DNA of 64,000 nt from Dysgonomonas sp. HDW5A (GTDB lineage: Bacteria > Bacteroidota > Bacteroidia > Bacteroidales > Dysgonomonadaceae), in assembly GCF_011299555.1 (NCBI RefSeq), contig NZ_CP049857.1:1984001-2048000 (forward strand). Reading direction: 5' to 3'. The position numbers and the translations under genes are program-made. Shown here in pieces: positions 49,930 to 60,300 of this stretch; positions within the stretch are counted from its first letter, which is position 1; each line of letters starts with the position of its first letter. The notes under the pieces were generated by a model. It was not told the DNA's origin, did no database searches, and was given only the letters and a program-made list of their open reading frames with translations.

Positions 49930-51060
49930 TTATTTCAAAGATGCCATATCTATTACATATCTGAACTGTACTTTTCCATCCAGCACATTCTTATAAGCCT
50001 CATTTATTTGTTGGATGGGTATAACTTCCACCTTCGGATAAATGTTGTTTTTGATGGAATAATCGAGCATTTCCTGAGTTTCGGGAATACCTCCGATAAG
50101 AGAATAATATATTTTCCGTCTTCCCCACAATGCATTTGTACTTAACGATGGTACCTGCTCTCTCGGAGGCACACCCAAAAGCACCATAGTTCCATCGACT
50201 TTAAGCATTGCCATATAAGGTTCTACTTTAAAAGAGAAAGGGATAGTACTGATAAGCAAATTGAATGAATTATTCAGCCCTTGCATTTCACCCTCATTCT
50301 TGGTATTGACATACTTTACTGCACCCATATCCAAAGCTGACTGCCGTTTGTCTTCTGTTATATCAAAAACAGTAACCTCAGCACCCATTGCAATGGCATA
50401 TTGTACGGCCATGTGTCCTAACCCTCCGAATCCGGCAACAGCTACTTGATCTCCCTTTTTTACATGATTGTATCGTAAAGGAGAATAGGTGGTTATACCC
50501 GCACAAAGAAGCGGAGCTACTTGATCTAATGGGGCATTTTCGGGTACTCTCAAGGCAAATGACTCTTTGACAACTATATTATTTGAATATCCCCCTTTAG
50601 TATATCCATTTCCTTCGCTGCTGCCATAGGTATAAGTGGCACCTTTGGCACAATATTGCTCTTCTCCCGCTTTGCAGTATTCACATTCTCCACACGAATT
50701 TACCATACAGCCCACTCCGGCGATATCTCCTACTTTGAATTTATGTACATCTTTTCCGACTTGAGCAACTCGTCCTACAATCTCATGCCCCGGAACACAA
50801 GGATAGGGAGTCCCTCCCCAATCACCTTTTACCGTATGTATGTCTGAATGGCAAATGCCTGAATACAAAACATCAATCAGGATATCATCATCTCCAACTG
50901 CACGACGTTCAAATTCGTAGGGAACAAGATCACTTTTGGCGTCCATGCCTGCATAACCTTTGGTATGCACATGTCCGGCATGCGAGCCGTCGGTTTGCCC
51001 ATAGCTGTAAGAGCATACTAAAGTAAAGAACACAAGAAGGTTTAAGGCTGATTTTTTCAT
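49930..51060 (-). CDS. Zinc-dependent alcohol dehydrogenase (CAD/YahK type) with apparent signal peptide
   Basis: A 376-residue medium-chain dehydrogenase. Catalytic zinc ligands are C70 (GICHSD), H92/E93 (GHEIVG) and the Cys in LLCAGITTYSPL; the structural zinc site is CGECEYCKAGEEQYC; the nucleotide fold has GFGGLGHM. This matches the cinnamyl-alcohol/aldehyde reductase branch, usually NADP-linked. Unusually, the N-terminus is a good Sec signal (MKKSALNLLVFFTLVCSYSYG) followed by a His-rich stretch (SHAGHVHTKGYAG) before the normal start of such enzymes. Homologues usually begin near KGYA. Either it is exported, or the signal is a recent addition. It is a single gene with repeats on both sides. 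Confidence 0.88.
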   Translation of the reverse strand: MKKSALNLLVFFTLVCSYSYGQTDGSHAGHVHTKGYAGMDAKSDLVPYEFERRAVGDDDILIDVLYSGICHSDIHTVKGDWGGTPYPCVPGHEIVGRVAQVGKDVHKFKVGDIAGVGCMVNSCGECEYCKAGEEQYCAKGATYTYGSSEGNGYTKGGYSNNIVVKESFALRVPENAPLDQVAPLLCAGITTYSPLRYNHVKKGDQVAVAGFGGLGHMAVQYAIAMGAEVTVFDITEDKRQSALDMGAVKYVNTKNEGEMQGLNNSFNLLISTIPFSFKVEPYMAMLKVDGTMVLLGVPPREQVPSLSTNALWGRRKIYYSLIGGIPETQEMLDYSIKNNIYPKVEVIPIQQINEAYKNVLDGKVQFRYVIDMASLK

Positions 51061-51072
51061 AGGTAATTAAGT

Positions 51073-51150
51073 AAAATGAAACATTCAAGGACTATAACTG
51101 TTTATTGCTGTTTCGCTTACCAAAGTAACCAATAGTTCTGAGAACTTAAT
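51073..51150 (+). repeat. Dispersed repeat, family A, copy 3 (diverged)
   Basis: ATGAAACATTCAAGG, then TATAACTGTTTATTGCTG, TTTCGCTTACCAAAGTAACC and AATAGTTCTGAGAACTTA. It aligns with the copies at 17438 and 23895 over its whole length, with several substitutions in the inner hairpin. Located just upstream of the ADH gene. Confidence 0.7.
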
Positions 51151-51237
51151 TTCAGTAAACGTGTATAGTATCTATTTATATGATCGGCAAGTAACTAAAA
51201 ACCCTATAAAAAAGAGGGACAATATATAATTTCGTAT

Positions 51238-51819
51238 TTACGCCTCACTGATTTTGAATATCAATAAACATGTAACCTTGTCTATTTCATTGTACAACAA
51301 TTCTTGTTTTTCGGGCACATCTTCCGAATAAGTAAATCCCTCATCCTCCATCTTGTCGGATAATAGTAAAGATTCGTGTTCTTTACATAACTTCCTGATC
51401 TTGTCTATGTCCTTAGTAAAAGACACATTCATATTGGAATTATTGAGTAAAGTAATAATTGTTTCCAGTTTGTTATGGCAGATATCCGATACATTTTTTA
51501 TTATAAGAAAATCTTTCGGGCGTAGTACTTGCTCGCTTTGTACGATAAGATTCATCCTGCGATACAGTGCCTGCAATTCTTCAATACGCTTTTCTACAAG
51601 ATCTTTCTTATCTCTTTTAATCTGCAATTTCCGATCCAATACTTCGGGAATATAAACAGCCAAAAAGACGGTGACAACTAAAGCTCCCACATCTACTAAA
51701 TTAATAGTTTCAGCAAGTGGTATATTATAATAATGGTGAAAAGCAATACCTATAATAGCCCCGATAATAATCAACGAGATGTACAGGAAATACTTTAATA
51801 ATCTATCAGAATCTTTCAT
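51238..51819 (-). CDS. Small membrane protein with coiled cytoplasmic tail, unknown function
   Basis: A 193-residue protein I do not recognise. Two N-terminal helices (about 9-27, LKYFLYISLIIIGAIIGIAF, and 40-58, VDVGALVVTVFLAVYIPEVL) are followed by a charged helical tail (KLQIKRDKKDLVEKRIEELQ and beyond) to the end. No enzyme motif. The start MKDSDRLLKYF is plausible. It is isolated, with a repeat downstream and a motif-rich gap upstream. Confidence 0.7.
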   Translation of the reverse strand: MKDSDRLLKYFLYISLIIIGAIIGIAFHHYYNIPLAETINLVDVGALVVTVFLAVYIPEVLDRKLQIKRDKKDLVEKRIEELQALYRRMNLIVQSEQVLRPKDFLIIKNVSDICHNKLETIITLLNNSNMNVSFTKDIDKIRKLCKEHESLLLSDKMEDEGFTYSEDVPEKQELLYNEIDKVTCLLIFKISEA

Positions 51820-51933
51820 TTGAAAAATGTTATGTTAATAATTAAAAGAAAATATTATTAGAGCTTATATAATCAATAAACAAATGTTTGTAGCCAATGG
51901 TTCTATATCCATACAAATCTACAATTTAAGAAA

Positions 51934-52068
51934 AAGTGACATTGTACACAATTAGTGATACGAAAAAGTTACAAAGTTTACAATTATCGTACACTTTCGT
52001 CATTTTTACAAAATACTGAATAACAGCAACTAAACTCTAAAAAGATTACAAAAGTGACAAAAGTTACA
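51934..52068. promoter_or_regulatory. Cluster of AAGTGACA/AAGTTACA words
   Basis: AAGTGACA at 51934 and 52052, AAGTTACA at 51966 and 52061, AAGTTTACA at 51974. The last two sit back to back and overlap a hairpin AAAGTG/CACTTT. They lie 115-250 bases upstream of the membrane protein start. Possible operator array; unproven. Confidence 0.35.
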
Positions 52069-52140
52069 CTTTTTAGTCTGTTTTTTTATTTTAATCTTTT
52101 AAGCACTCTAAATAAAGGTATTAACCCTATTGATAGATAA

Positions 52141-52236
52141 AATTGGTGGCAAGCTAACTCTTACTCTAATTACTTAAACGAATATATACCGGAAGGGTTT
52201 GTTTTTGAATTTGAACGTGACCTGAAAGCAAAATAA
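52141..52236 (+). pseudogene. Possible C-terminal gene remnant
   Basis: Thirty-one codons with protein-like composition (NWWQANSYSNYLNEYIPEGF ... RDLKAK, stop). The upstream in-frame codon at 52138 is a stop and there is no start, so this may be the tail of a decayed gene. I do not recognise the family. Confidence 0.3.
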
Positions 52237-52338
52237 AAATAAACAAACAATATTTATGTTATTTACTCAATAACAGTTAAATAGACTCAAAATATAAAAC
52301 ATTTCTTTTATCAAATCGGTTTAAATAATAGATGGCTC

Positions 52339-52395
52339 AAGGTCTCAACCTTTTTTATTGATAACCAGTATAGCTGCAATAATAGGTTATTCATG
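52339..52395 (+). repeat. Dispersed two-hairpin repeat, family B, copy 4
   Basis: AAGGTCTCAACCTT then TTTTATTG and ACCAGTATAGCT...AGGTTAT. It aligns with the 19128 copy but has decayed arms. Confidence 0.6.
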
Positions 52396-52416
52396 TCAAT
52401 CAGTAGTTGGGACTAT

Positions 52417-52876
52417 ATGTTCAATTTAGTTGTCTTTTACTACGCACAATCGAAGATTGCTTGTATTCCTTTTGCCCAAAGCCACAAAAGGAATCAAAAA
52501 GGCTTTGTGCTGCGTGGCTCGCCTGTCTGACTAAAGCTTGCAGGCTAAACTAAACCTACTGCCTTTCGGCACGTTTAGTTTTACGCCAGTTTCGCTTGTC
52601 AGCCAACGGCTACTCCACTGATGCACTCGAGCTGACGCACGTAAATCGCTTTTGTCCGTTAGGTTACCGACCTTGGCGGTTGCACGGGGTACCCGCAGGG
52701 TGAAGAAAGCGTTAAGAAACAAAAGGAGATCACTCGTTAAACGTTTTTTCTTTTGTTTTAGCTTTCGAGACCGTAGCGGGTGGGGCAAAAAGGCACAGTC
52801 TTGATCTTTTGTTTCGTTTTGCATCAAGGCAAAATGAAAAACAAACCCGATAGGGTACGTTAGAAAAATTGAACAT
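52417..52876. mobile_element. MITE-like or structured-RNA element with inverted-repeat ends
   Basis: ATGTTCAATTT (52417-52427) and AAATTGAACAT (52866-52876) form a perfect 11-base inverted repeat enclosing 438 bases that are visibly richer in G and C than either flank. Inside are strong hairpins: ATTCCTTTTG/CAAAAGGAAT (52465-52494); the competing CAAAGCC/GGCTTTG (52477-52507); AAACTAAAC/GTTTAGTTT with an inner TGCC/GGCA (52547-52581); AAACAAAAG/CTTTTGTTT (52717-52758); and a long imperfect one at 52807-52845. There is no transposase and no clear target duplication. The 98-codon minus-strand open frame inside looks spurious. Confidence 0.45.
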
Positions 52877-52962
52877 TAAACATAACAGATCAACTAATGA
52901 CTCGCATGATTACTAAAGAAACACGTCATTTAACTTTACCGTTTATTAAATAGATTACTCTT

Positions 52963-53946
52963 ATGGAAAAAAAGATTCAAAAAGCACCGGATTATTTTAA
53001 AGATCCGCATCTGAGTGTTGAAACTAAAGAATATTTGAAAGTTCTGAACGGAGGTGGTCCTGCTGTTGAAACCTTATCAAAGGAGGATGCTCGTAATGTA
53101 CTTGTTACGGTTCAGGCAGGAGTAAAAGTCGATGTCTCGGGCATCGAAGAATCCGAAAAAACAATAACATATAATTCTCAGACTCTTAAGCTTACAGTTG
53201 TTCGACCTAAGGGTATAAAAGAAAAACTGCCTGTCTTCATCTTTTCTCATGGAGGAGGATGGATATTGGGAGATTATCCAACACATAAACGCATGGTTCG
53301 CGATTTGGTTGTTGAATCGGGGTATGCTGCTGTTTTTGTAAACTATACACCTTCGCCCGAAGCCACATATCCACAAGCTATTCACGAGATTTATGAAGCT
53401 ACCAAATGGGTGGCTGAGTTTGGCCATGAAATAAATGTGGATGGCAAACGCCTCGCTCTGGTAGGTAACAGCGTGGGTGGTAATATGTCGATTGCAACCA
53501 GTTTGATGGCTAAAGCGAATGGAGGGCCTGAAATTAAAGTACAGGTTTTATTGTGGCCTGTAGCAGATATCGATTTTAGTACCGATTCATATACTATTTA
53601 TGGGGAACAGAGATTTCTTACTTCATCATTGATGAAATGGATGTTCGATCAGTATACTACCGATCCTAAACAGCGTAAAGAAATATATCTGGCTCCTTTG
53701 CAAGCTTCAGTTAACGAATTAAAGGATTTGCCGCCTACCGTCATTCAAGTGGCAGAAAACGACATTTTAAGAGATGAAGCCGAGGCTCTCGGACGTAAAT
53801 TAGACGAAGCAGGGGTAGATGTAACCACAGTTCGTTACAATGGTGTAATTCACGATTTCGGACTATTGAACGGCTTTGCAACCATACCGCAAACCCGCTC
53901 ACTATTCACATATACGGCAGCAGTCTTAAAGCATTATTTAAAATAA
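52963..53946 (+). CDS. Alpha/beta hydrolase (hormone-sensitive-lipase-like esterase)
   Basis: A 327-residue hydrolase without a signal peptide, so cytoplasmic. The oxyanion motif HGGGW (near residue 96) and the nucleophile elbow GNSVGG with S170 place it in the HSL/alpha-beta-hydrolase-3 family; D267 (AENDILRDEAE) and H297 (GVIHDFGLL) complete the triad. Such enzymes cleave short-chain esters; the natural substrate is unknown. It is followed after 72 bases by a small membrane protein and may share its transcript. Confidence 0.9.
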   Translation: MEKKIQKAPDYFKDPHLSVETKEYLKVLNGGGPAVETLSKEDARNVLVTVQAGVKVDVSGIEESEKTITYNSQTLKLTVVRPKGIKEKLPVFIFSHGGGWILGDYPTHKRMVRDLVVESGYAAVFVNYTPSPEATYPQAIHEIYEATKWVAEFGHEINVDGKRLALVGNSVGGNMSIATSLMAKANGGPEIKVQVLLWPVADIDFSTDSYTIYGEQRFLTSSLMKWMFDQYTTDPKQRKEIYLAPLQASVNELKDLPPTVIQVAENDILRDEAEALGRKLDEAGVDVTTVRYNGVIHDFGLLNGFATIPQTRSLFTYTAAVLKHYLK

Positions 53947-54018
53947 GACCTTTTGCAGACAATAAGTAGGGGCAACCTAAAACATATTGGAGAATATCAA
54001 TTAAAAAATAAAACAATT

Positions 54019-54231
54019 ATGAAAAAAGTAATTTTAGGAGTAGGAATAGGTATCGGAATTGTTTGTTTAGTTCGCAAAATGTACAATGACGGACATCTTG
54101 ACTGTTGTTGCGATGAAGTTGATAAATTCCTAAGCAAATCAAAAAGAAATATAAGGATTGCTGCAGATGCGGCAAAACACGAAGCAGAGTATATCAAGGA
54201 ACGAGTTGAAGATACTTTAGGAAAGAAGTAA
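54019..54231 (+). CDS. Small single-helix membrane protein (YtxH-like)
   Basis: Seventy residues from the ATG at 54019; a TTG-started extension to 53953 is not credible. An N-terminal glycine-rich helix (VILGVGIGIGIVCLVRKMY) is followed by a Cys cluster (DCCCDEVDKF) and an amphipathic helical tail rich in Lys, Ala and Glu. The layout resembles YtxH-like stress proteins; the match is weak and no function is claimed. Confidence 0.65.
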   Translation: MKKVILGVGIGIGIVCLVRKMYNDGHLDCCCDEVDKFLSKSKRNIRIAADAAKHEAEYIKERVEDTLGKK

Positions 54232-54256
54232 AACCAAATAACTATTGGATGAAAAG

Positions 54257-54290
54257 AGAAAGAGGATGATCAATTGATCATCCTCTTTCT
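54257..54290. terminator. Bidirectional terminator
   Basis: A near-perfect palindrome, arm AGAAAGAGGATGATCAA (17 bases, no unpaired loop other than the central bases), between the small membrane protein and the convergent GH94 gene, followed by T runs. Confidence 0.9.
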
Positions 54291-54310
54291 TTGCTGTAAA
54301 TATACTTTTA

Positions 54311-57300
54311 TTACACAATCCATAAATCTACAAAATGATCTTTTCGGTCATCCACCATAACAAAGGTATCTTTGTTATCCTGTTGCTGCCCGTCAAGAAC
54401 CAGACGAGGCGATGACGAATCTTTTATTCTGAGGATCGTAATATGATAAGCAGTGTCTTTATAACGGTAGTGTATCTTATAATTATCCCATTTTTGAGGC
54501 AACTGTGGTAACAATTGCAATGTATCGCCCATGAGATTTACCCCTAAGAGCGTTTCCACCAACAGACGATACATCCATGCCGCAGAACCTGTGTACCATG
54601 TCCAGCCACCCCTTCCGAGATGTCCTTCGGCTGCATATACGTCGGCAGCTATAACATATGGCTCTACCTTATAAATAGCAGTTCGCTCGGCAGTATCTGC
54701 ATGATTGATGGGATTAAGCAATCCGAAAAGTTCCCAAGCCTTTTCCGTTTCACCCATAAGGGCAAAAGCCAACACTGTCCAGATTGCACCATGTGTGTAT
54801 TGACCTCCGTTTTCACGTACTCCGGGAATATATCCTTTGATGTAACCCGGATTAAGTTCCGATTTATCAAAAGGAGCGGTAAACAACTGAATCAGTTTAT
54901 CTTCACGACGAACAAGTTGTTTTTCTACTTGCTCCATTCCCATCAATGACCGTTCAGGATCTCCTGCACCACTGATCACAGACCAGCTTTGAGGAAGCGA
55001 ATCAATATGACATTCATCGTTTACTTTCGATCCGAGTGGCGTTCCATCATCAAAGTAAGCACGGCGGTACCATTCGCCATCCCACGCATTTTCCCTTATA
55101 TTAGTCCGTAATTTCTCGGCCTCTTCCAAACAATGTTGAGCAAAAGCTGTGTCATGCTTTAACTCGGCTATTTTAGAGAACTTAATCAATACATCATACA
55201 GGAAGAATCCGAGCCAGACGCTTTCTCCACGACCTTCTTCTCCGATAAGATTCATTCCATCGTTCCAGTCACCGCAACCAATGAGAGGTAATCCGTGTGT
55301 ACCGAATTTCAAACCGTATTTGATACTTCTTACACAGTGTTCATAAAGAGTTGCCGATTCGGCAGAACGTCCGGGTAAATCATAATATGATTCTTCATCC
55401 GGTCTGAGCAGCCTGCCTTCAATAAAAGATATTCTTTCATCGAGAATACCTGTGTCGGCAACCGTACTTACATATCGGCAAGTAACATAAGGCAGCCATA
55501 GATAATCATCCGAGAAGTGTGTTCTTACACCACGTCCCATCGGTGGATGCCACCAGTGTTGTACATCTCCTTCGCTAAACTGCCTGCTTGCAGCCCGTAG
55601 AATCTGTTTACGGGTGATGGATGGTTCGGCGTGTACAAGTGCCATTACATCTTGCAACTGATCACGGAAACCGTATGCTCCTCCCGACTGATAATATCCC
55701 GAGCGAGCCCATATACGGCTGCTCAATGTTTGATACAGCAACCATCCGTTTGCCATCATATTTACAGAAGCATCGGGTGTATCTATATTGATGGATCCCA
55801 ATGTACGATTCCAATAACTCCAGACTTCCTTAAGAGCCTCTTTGGCTGCACCGGGATGTCGGAAACGCACTACCAGATCACGCATTTCTTCTTTGCTTTG
55901 AGCAAATCCGAGACGGAAACGAGTCTCACGTTCTTGCCCGTCACCCAAATCAAATACAACCTGCATAGCACCACAAGGATCAAGCCCTGCACCTACTTTG
56001 CCCGAAAGGCGGCTGCGTTTCATTGCTGAGGGTTGGGCAAGAGTTCCGTTTTGTCCGATAAATTCGGTTCTGTCACCGGTTAATGTGCGTGATTCACCCA
56101 CATCCATAAAAGCTATTTTTCCGGCAAAACCGATATTATAGAAATTTCGGGCAAATAATACTCCGGTTCTGACATCAATCTCTGTTTGAACATGAAGCAA
56201 GCTTTTCTGACGTAGATCAGCCAAAACCCACTCATAATATCCGGTTATGGATAACTTGCGAGGTCTTCCCGAAGTATTTTTAAGTTTCAATACTCCAAAC
56301 TTAATCGGGGCATCCATAGCAACATACACAGTAAGTTCTGAAGTGATTCCGTTTTCGCTATGTTCGAATATTGTATAACCGAAACCATGCCTTACCACAT
56401 AAGGTGTAGATCCTTTTGCAGGTAAGGGTGTGGGCGACCAGTATTCTCCGGTTTGCTCGTCACGTATATAGAAAGCCTCTCCCGTTGTATCTTTTACCGG
56501 ATCGTTATTCCAAGGTGTGATGCGGAATTCATGGGCATTTTCGGCCCAAGTATAGGCACTTCCGCTTTCCGAAACAACAGTTCCGAAATATTGATTTGCG
56601 ATCACATTACTCCAGGGAGCAGGCGTTGTTTGTCCGGGACGTAAAGTAATCACATACTCGTGACCATCAGGAGTAAAACCTCCCAATCCATTATCGAAAA
56701 CCAACTCTCTTGGGGGTAAAGGTTTATCTATTTTAGAAGTAATAGAATGTGTAGGATGAAAAGATGATACCTGTAGTTCCGAAATATTCAACGATTGAAG
56801 TTGCTGCGCCAAAGTTCCCAATTCGTCACATAAAACAATACGTGCTGCGGCTTGTAATAGTAGCATATCTTCACGAGGTACCTGTTCGATACGACGAACA
56901 AATATTCCTCCTGCTTTTTCCAATAGCGGTGCCTCAATACCCGAAGAAATAAGATTAACTATTTCATCGTGTACCGATTGACGGTATACCGATACATCCT
57001 CATTCAAAATAAGAAGCTCTACCGTTAAGCCTTTCATTCGCCAATAGGCATGAGCCAATACCAACTGACGCACCAGATCAATTCCTGAAACATCACTTAT
57101 CCGTAATAACACTAAAGGAGTATCGCCCGAAATACTGTAACTCCAAAGCCCGTCTTGTCCTCTTCTGTTATTTTTGAGAATTGGTTGAGAGGCTCGTCGC
57201 TGAGCATTGGCATATACTAAAGATCCGGCCAGTTTACTGTACAACTGAGCTTCTGTTTCAACAATACCTAGTTGATTTAGTATAACCTGGCTATGAGTCC

Positions 57301-60300
57301 AAGCTAATTCGAATGCCCGTTCGTTCATACGTCCATTTTGATACTTGTCAGCTAAAGCAACTGCATTTTCACGAGTTTCGGCCATTCCTAAAACAACAGA
57401 TACCGTTACTGTTTTTCCAGCGGGTATAGTTACCGTACGACGCAATGCAATAGACGGATCAAGTACAGAGCCGCTACTGTTCGAAAGCAATCCCGCATTC
57501 TGCATTGCTAAAGGATTGGCTAAGGTGCGTCCGCGTCCGACAAATTTAGAGCGATCGGTTTCACACGATATATCTCCTTTGCCATTATCCGAAACAAGCA
57601 TTAAGTGTAATAAATGCGGAGGCGTTTCGTCTTCCGAACGGGCTCTTCTGGTACAAAGTACTGCTGAAAATTCGGGTAGAAATTCGGTTTGAACAAATAA
57701 ATTGCTAAAAGCGGGATGTGCCTCATCTGCCGATTGAGGAGCAATAACCACTTCGCTATATGTAGTCAGTTCTATCGTACGGGTTGTTTGAGAACGATTT
57801 ATTAATCGAATACGTCTCAACTCGACATCGTCTTCGGGCGAAACACAGATAGTTGTATGCACCTCCAAGTCTGACTGTTGTTGACGGAACTCTGCATAAG
57901 CCTGAGTGAAAATCGCCTCATCTTTTTTTCCTTTATGTAAAGTAGGTTGATGCGTACTGGACCAAAAAGCACCTGTATTAACATCTCTGAGATAAACAAA
58001 CATTCCCAGATTGTCACTTGTAGCATCTTCACGCCAACGGTTAACAGCCATATTTTGCCAGCGGCTGTATCCACTTCCACTGTTGCTGATCATCACGTGA
58101 TAACGACCGTTGGACAACAAGTTGACCTCGGGAGCAATCTCGGTATCGGTGAACATACGAATTACTTCGGAGCTGTCCACCAGAAGAGGATGCAGACCTT
58201 TTATTTCAAATTCCGAATCATCGGATATGGCAGTCTCTGAAATATTATGAGGTATACGTTCTTGCAATAATAACTCTGAGGCCTTAAGCATCGGTACTCC
58301 AATAAAACGTCTCTGCATGGAGTTGTCCTTTAACAAATTGACCAGTGATAAAAGACTCATTCCCTGGTGATGCACCATGAAAGAATGGATATTTACACTT
58401 TTTTGATCGGGACGAAGATGCAGCGGTGTATAATCAATAGCTTCATAATAACCATATGTACCTTCATGACCTGTTTCACTCAAACGCTCCATGTTTTCAC
58501 ATGCTTTCTTCGGTGAAACCATCAATGCCATAACTGTTGCATAAGGGGTAATAACCAGATCTTCGGACAAGCCCCGTTTCAATCCGAGACTAGGTATACC
58601 GAATGCTTTGTATTGATAATTCTGATAAGTATCGGTACGGTTATAACCCGATTCTGAAATACCCCAAGGTACTCCAAGTGTTTTACCGTATTCTATCTGT
58701 GCTTTTACTGCTACTTTATAAGTCTGATCAAGTAAAGTATGCTCAAAATTAGGCATTACTAAAAGAGGCATTAAGTATTCGAACATCGAACCACTCCATG
58801 ACAATAATACGGGTTTACCTTGAGAGACTACCAAAAGACGACTCAAAGAGAACCAGTGCTCCTGAGGAACCTGCCCCTGAGCGATAGCTACATAACTACA
58901 CAATCGGGCTTCCGAAGCAAGCATGTCATATGAGGAATTATCCATACGTTGCTCCGTTACATTATAGCCAATAACGAACAGTTTCTTGGATGTACTGTAA
59001 AGAAAAGCAAAATCCATATTTGCAAACGACTCACTCTGATCTATTAGAGTCCGAATCATCTGTATCCTTCGTGAAGCATGGCTTACCGCTTTATGTAAAT
59101 TGGTCAACCATAAATTAAGGTATGATATTATATGCTCTTTAGCTGAGGTGTTTTTCAGGTTAGAGAGCCTCATCAATGTTATTTCGATCAAAGGACAAAT
59201 AGTTTCATCCAGTTGCGAGACCTCACGCAGTGTAAGCCCATTATCCAATTCCTTTATTTGCGAAATTACCTCATCCAGATTACCGTCTAAATCCTCATGA
59301 GGAGTAGGCTGATAGATATGCAACCAAGGAGCCAGATGTAGTAATTCTTCGATATGGTCTTCTATATTTTTTTTCAGTGTTTGTATCCAAGATTGTACTT
59401 CGTTATTATTGTCAGCTAAAGAAGTGCCGATGTTGTCGGTCTGTTGTTTTACCGACTGTAATAAAGTAAGTGCTCCTTGCAATGTCTGAGGACTTTCATC
59501 CAGATCTTTTTCAAGTTGTGCTATGGCTGCATTTTTAACCGTATAGCGTTTCATTACGCGTACAGTATCTAATAGTCCACTAAAAATCACAGGTGTATAT
59601 ATCGGAGCATCTTTAAGCTCATTAAGCCCTCCGCTTAATGTCAGTAAATGACCGGCCAGATTTCCACTATCCACACTCGATACATACAATGGAGGAAGCG
59701 GTTCTAATGTACGGGTATCATACCAATTGTATAAATGTCCACGGAATTTTTTCAATTCTCCCATTGTTGTAAACGTGAGTTGTGTACGTTCCAACATTTT
59801 TCCGGCAGATAAATATCCCAGATCATACGCCGACAGATTAGCTAACAGCGAGAGACCAATATTAGTGGGCGAGGTTCGTGAAGCTACAACAGGTACAGGT
59901 ACTTCCTGAAAATTGTCGGGTGCCAGCCAGTTTTCTTTGGCATTTACAAATGTTTCGAAGAAATACCATGTCTTACGGGCAATTCGATGCAAAAGTAAAG
60001 TTTGTTCAGTCGTAAATTCCGGTTTATATTGTTTGAACGGGCGACTGATAAGCCATGCAATGCCGGGAGCGGCTCCCCAAGCAAGCCAAACCGGAAAAGA
60101 GTATAATAGAATTATCGGATCAACAATAGCTAAGAGCACTGCACAAAGCATAGAAAATGCAGGAGAAAACCACATTGAGCGATAAAAATTTGAGAGCGAA
60201 TCACCTGCGGTCTGCTCGGCATCTATAGATGTTTTCCATTTCAGTAAGTGTTTATGAGTTACCGTCAAACGCCATAAGGTTGCTATAATAGCATCCATAT

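Larger units (their letters stand above)
51820..52962. other. Long intergenic region of 1.1 kb
   Basis: From left to right it holds: a cluster of AAGTGACA/AAGTTACA words (51934-52068); a short coding-like remnant (52141-52236); a family B repeat (52339-52395); and a MITE-like element, richer in G and C than its flanks, with inverted-repeat ends (52417-52876). No intact gene is supported. Confidence 0.6.

Noticed and set aside
52531-52827. 98-codon minus-strand open frame inside the MITE-like element
   Set aside because: It runs through several strong hairpins and has an odd, Ser/Arg/Lys-rich composition without domain features; better explained as structured non-coding DNA.
52410-52883. Target-site duplication for the MITE-like element
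   Set aside because: The flanks (GACTAT on the left, TAAACA on the right) show no convincing direct repeat, so insertion by a transposase is not demonstrated.
53942-53975. Further family B repeat after the hydrolase gene
   Set aside because: TAAGACCTTTT overlaps the stop as in other copies, but the left palindrome arm and the second hairpin are missing.
57345-57692. 115-codon plus-strand open frame opposite the GH94 gene
   Set aside because: One of many antisense frames inside a long, well-supported coding sequence; no independent evidence.
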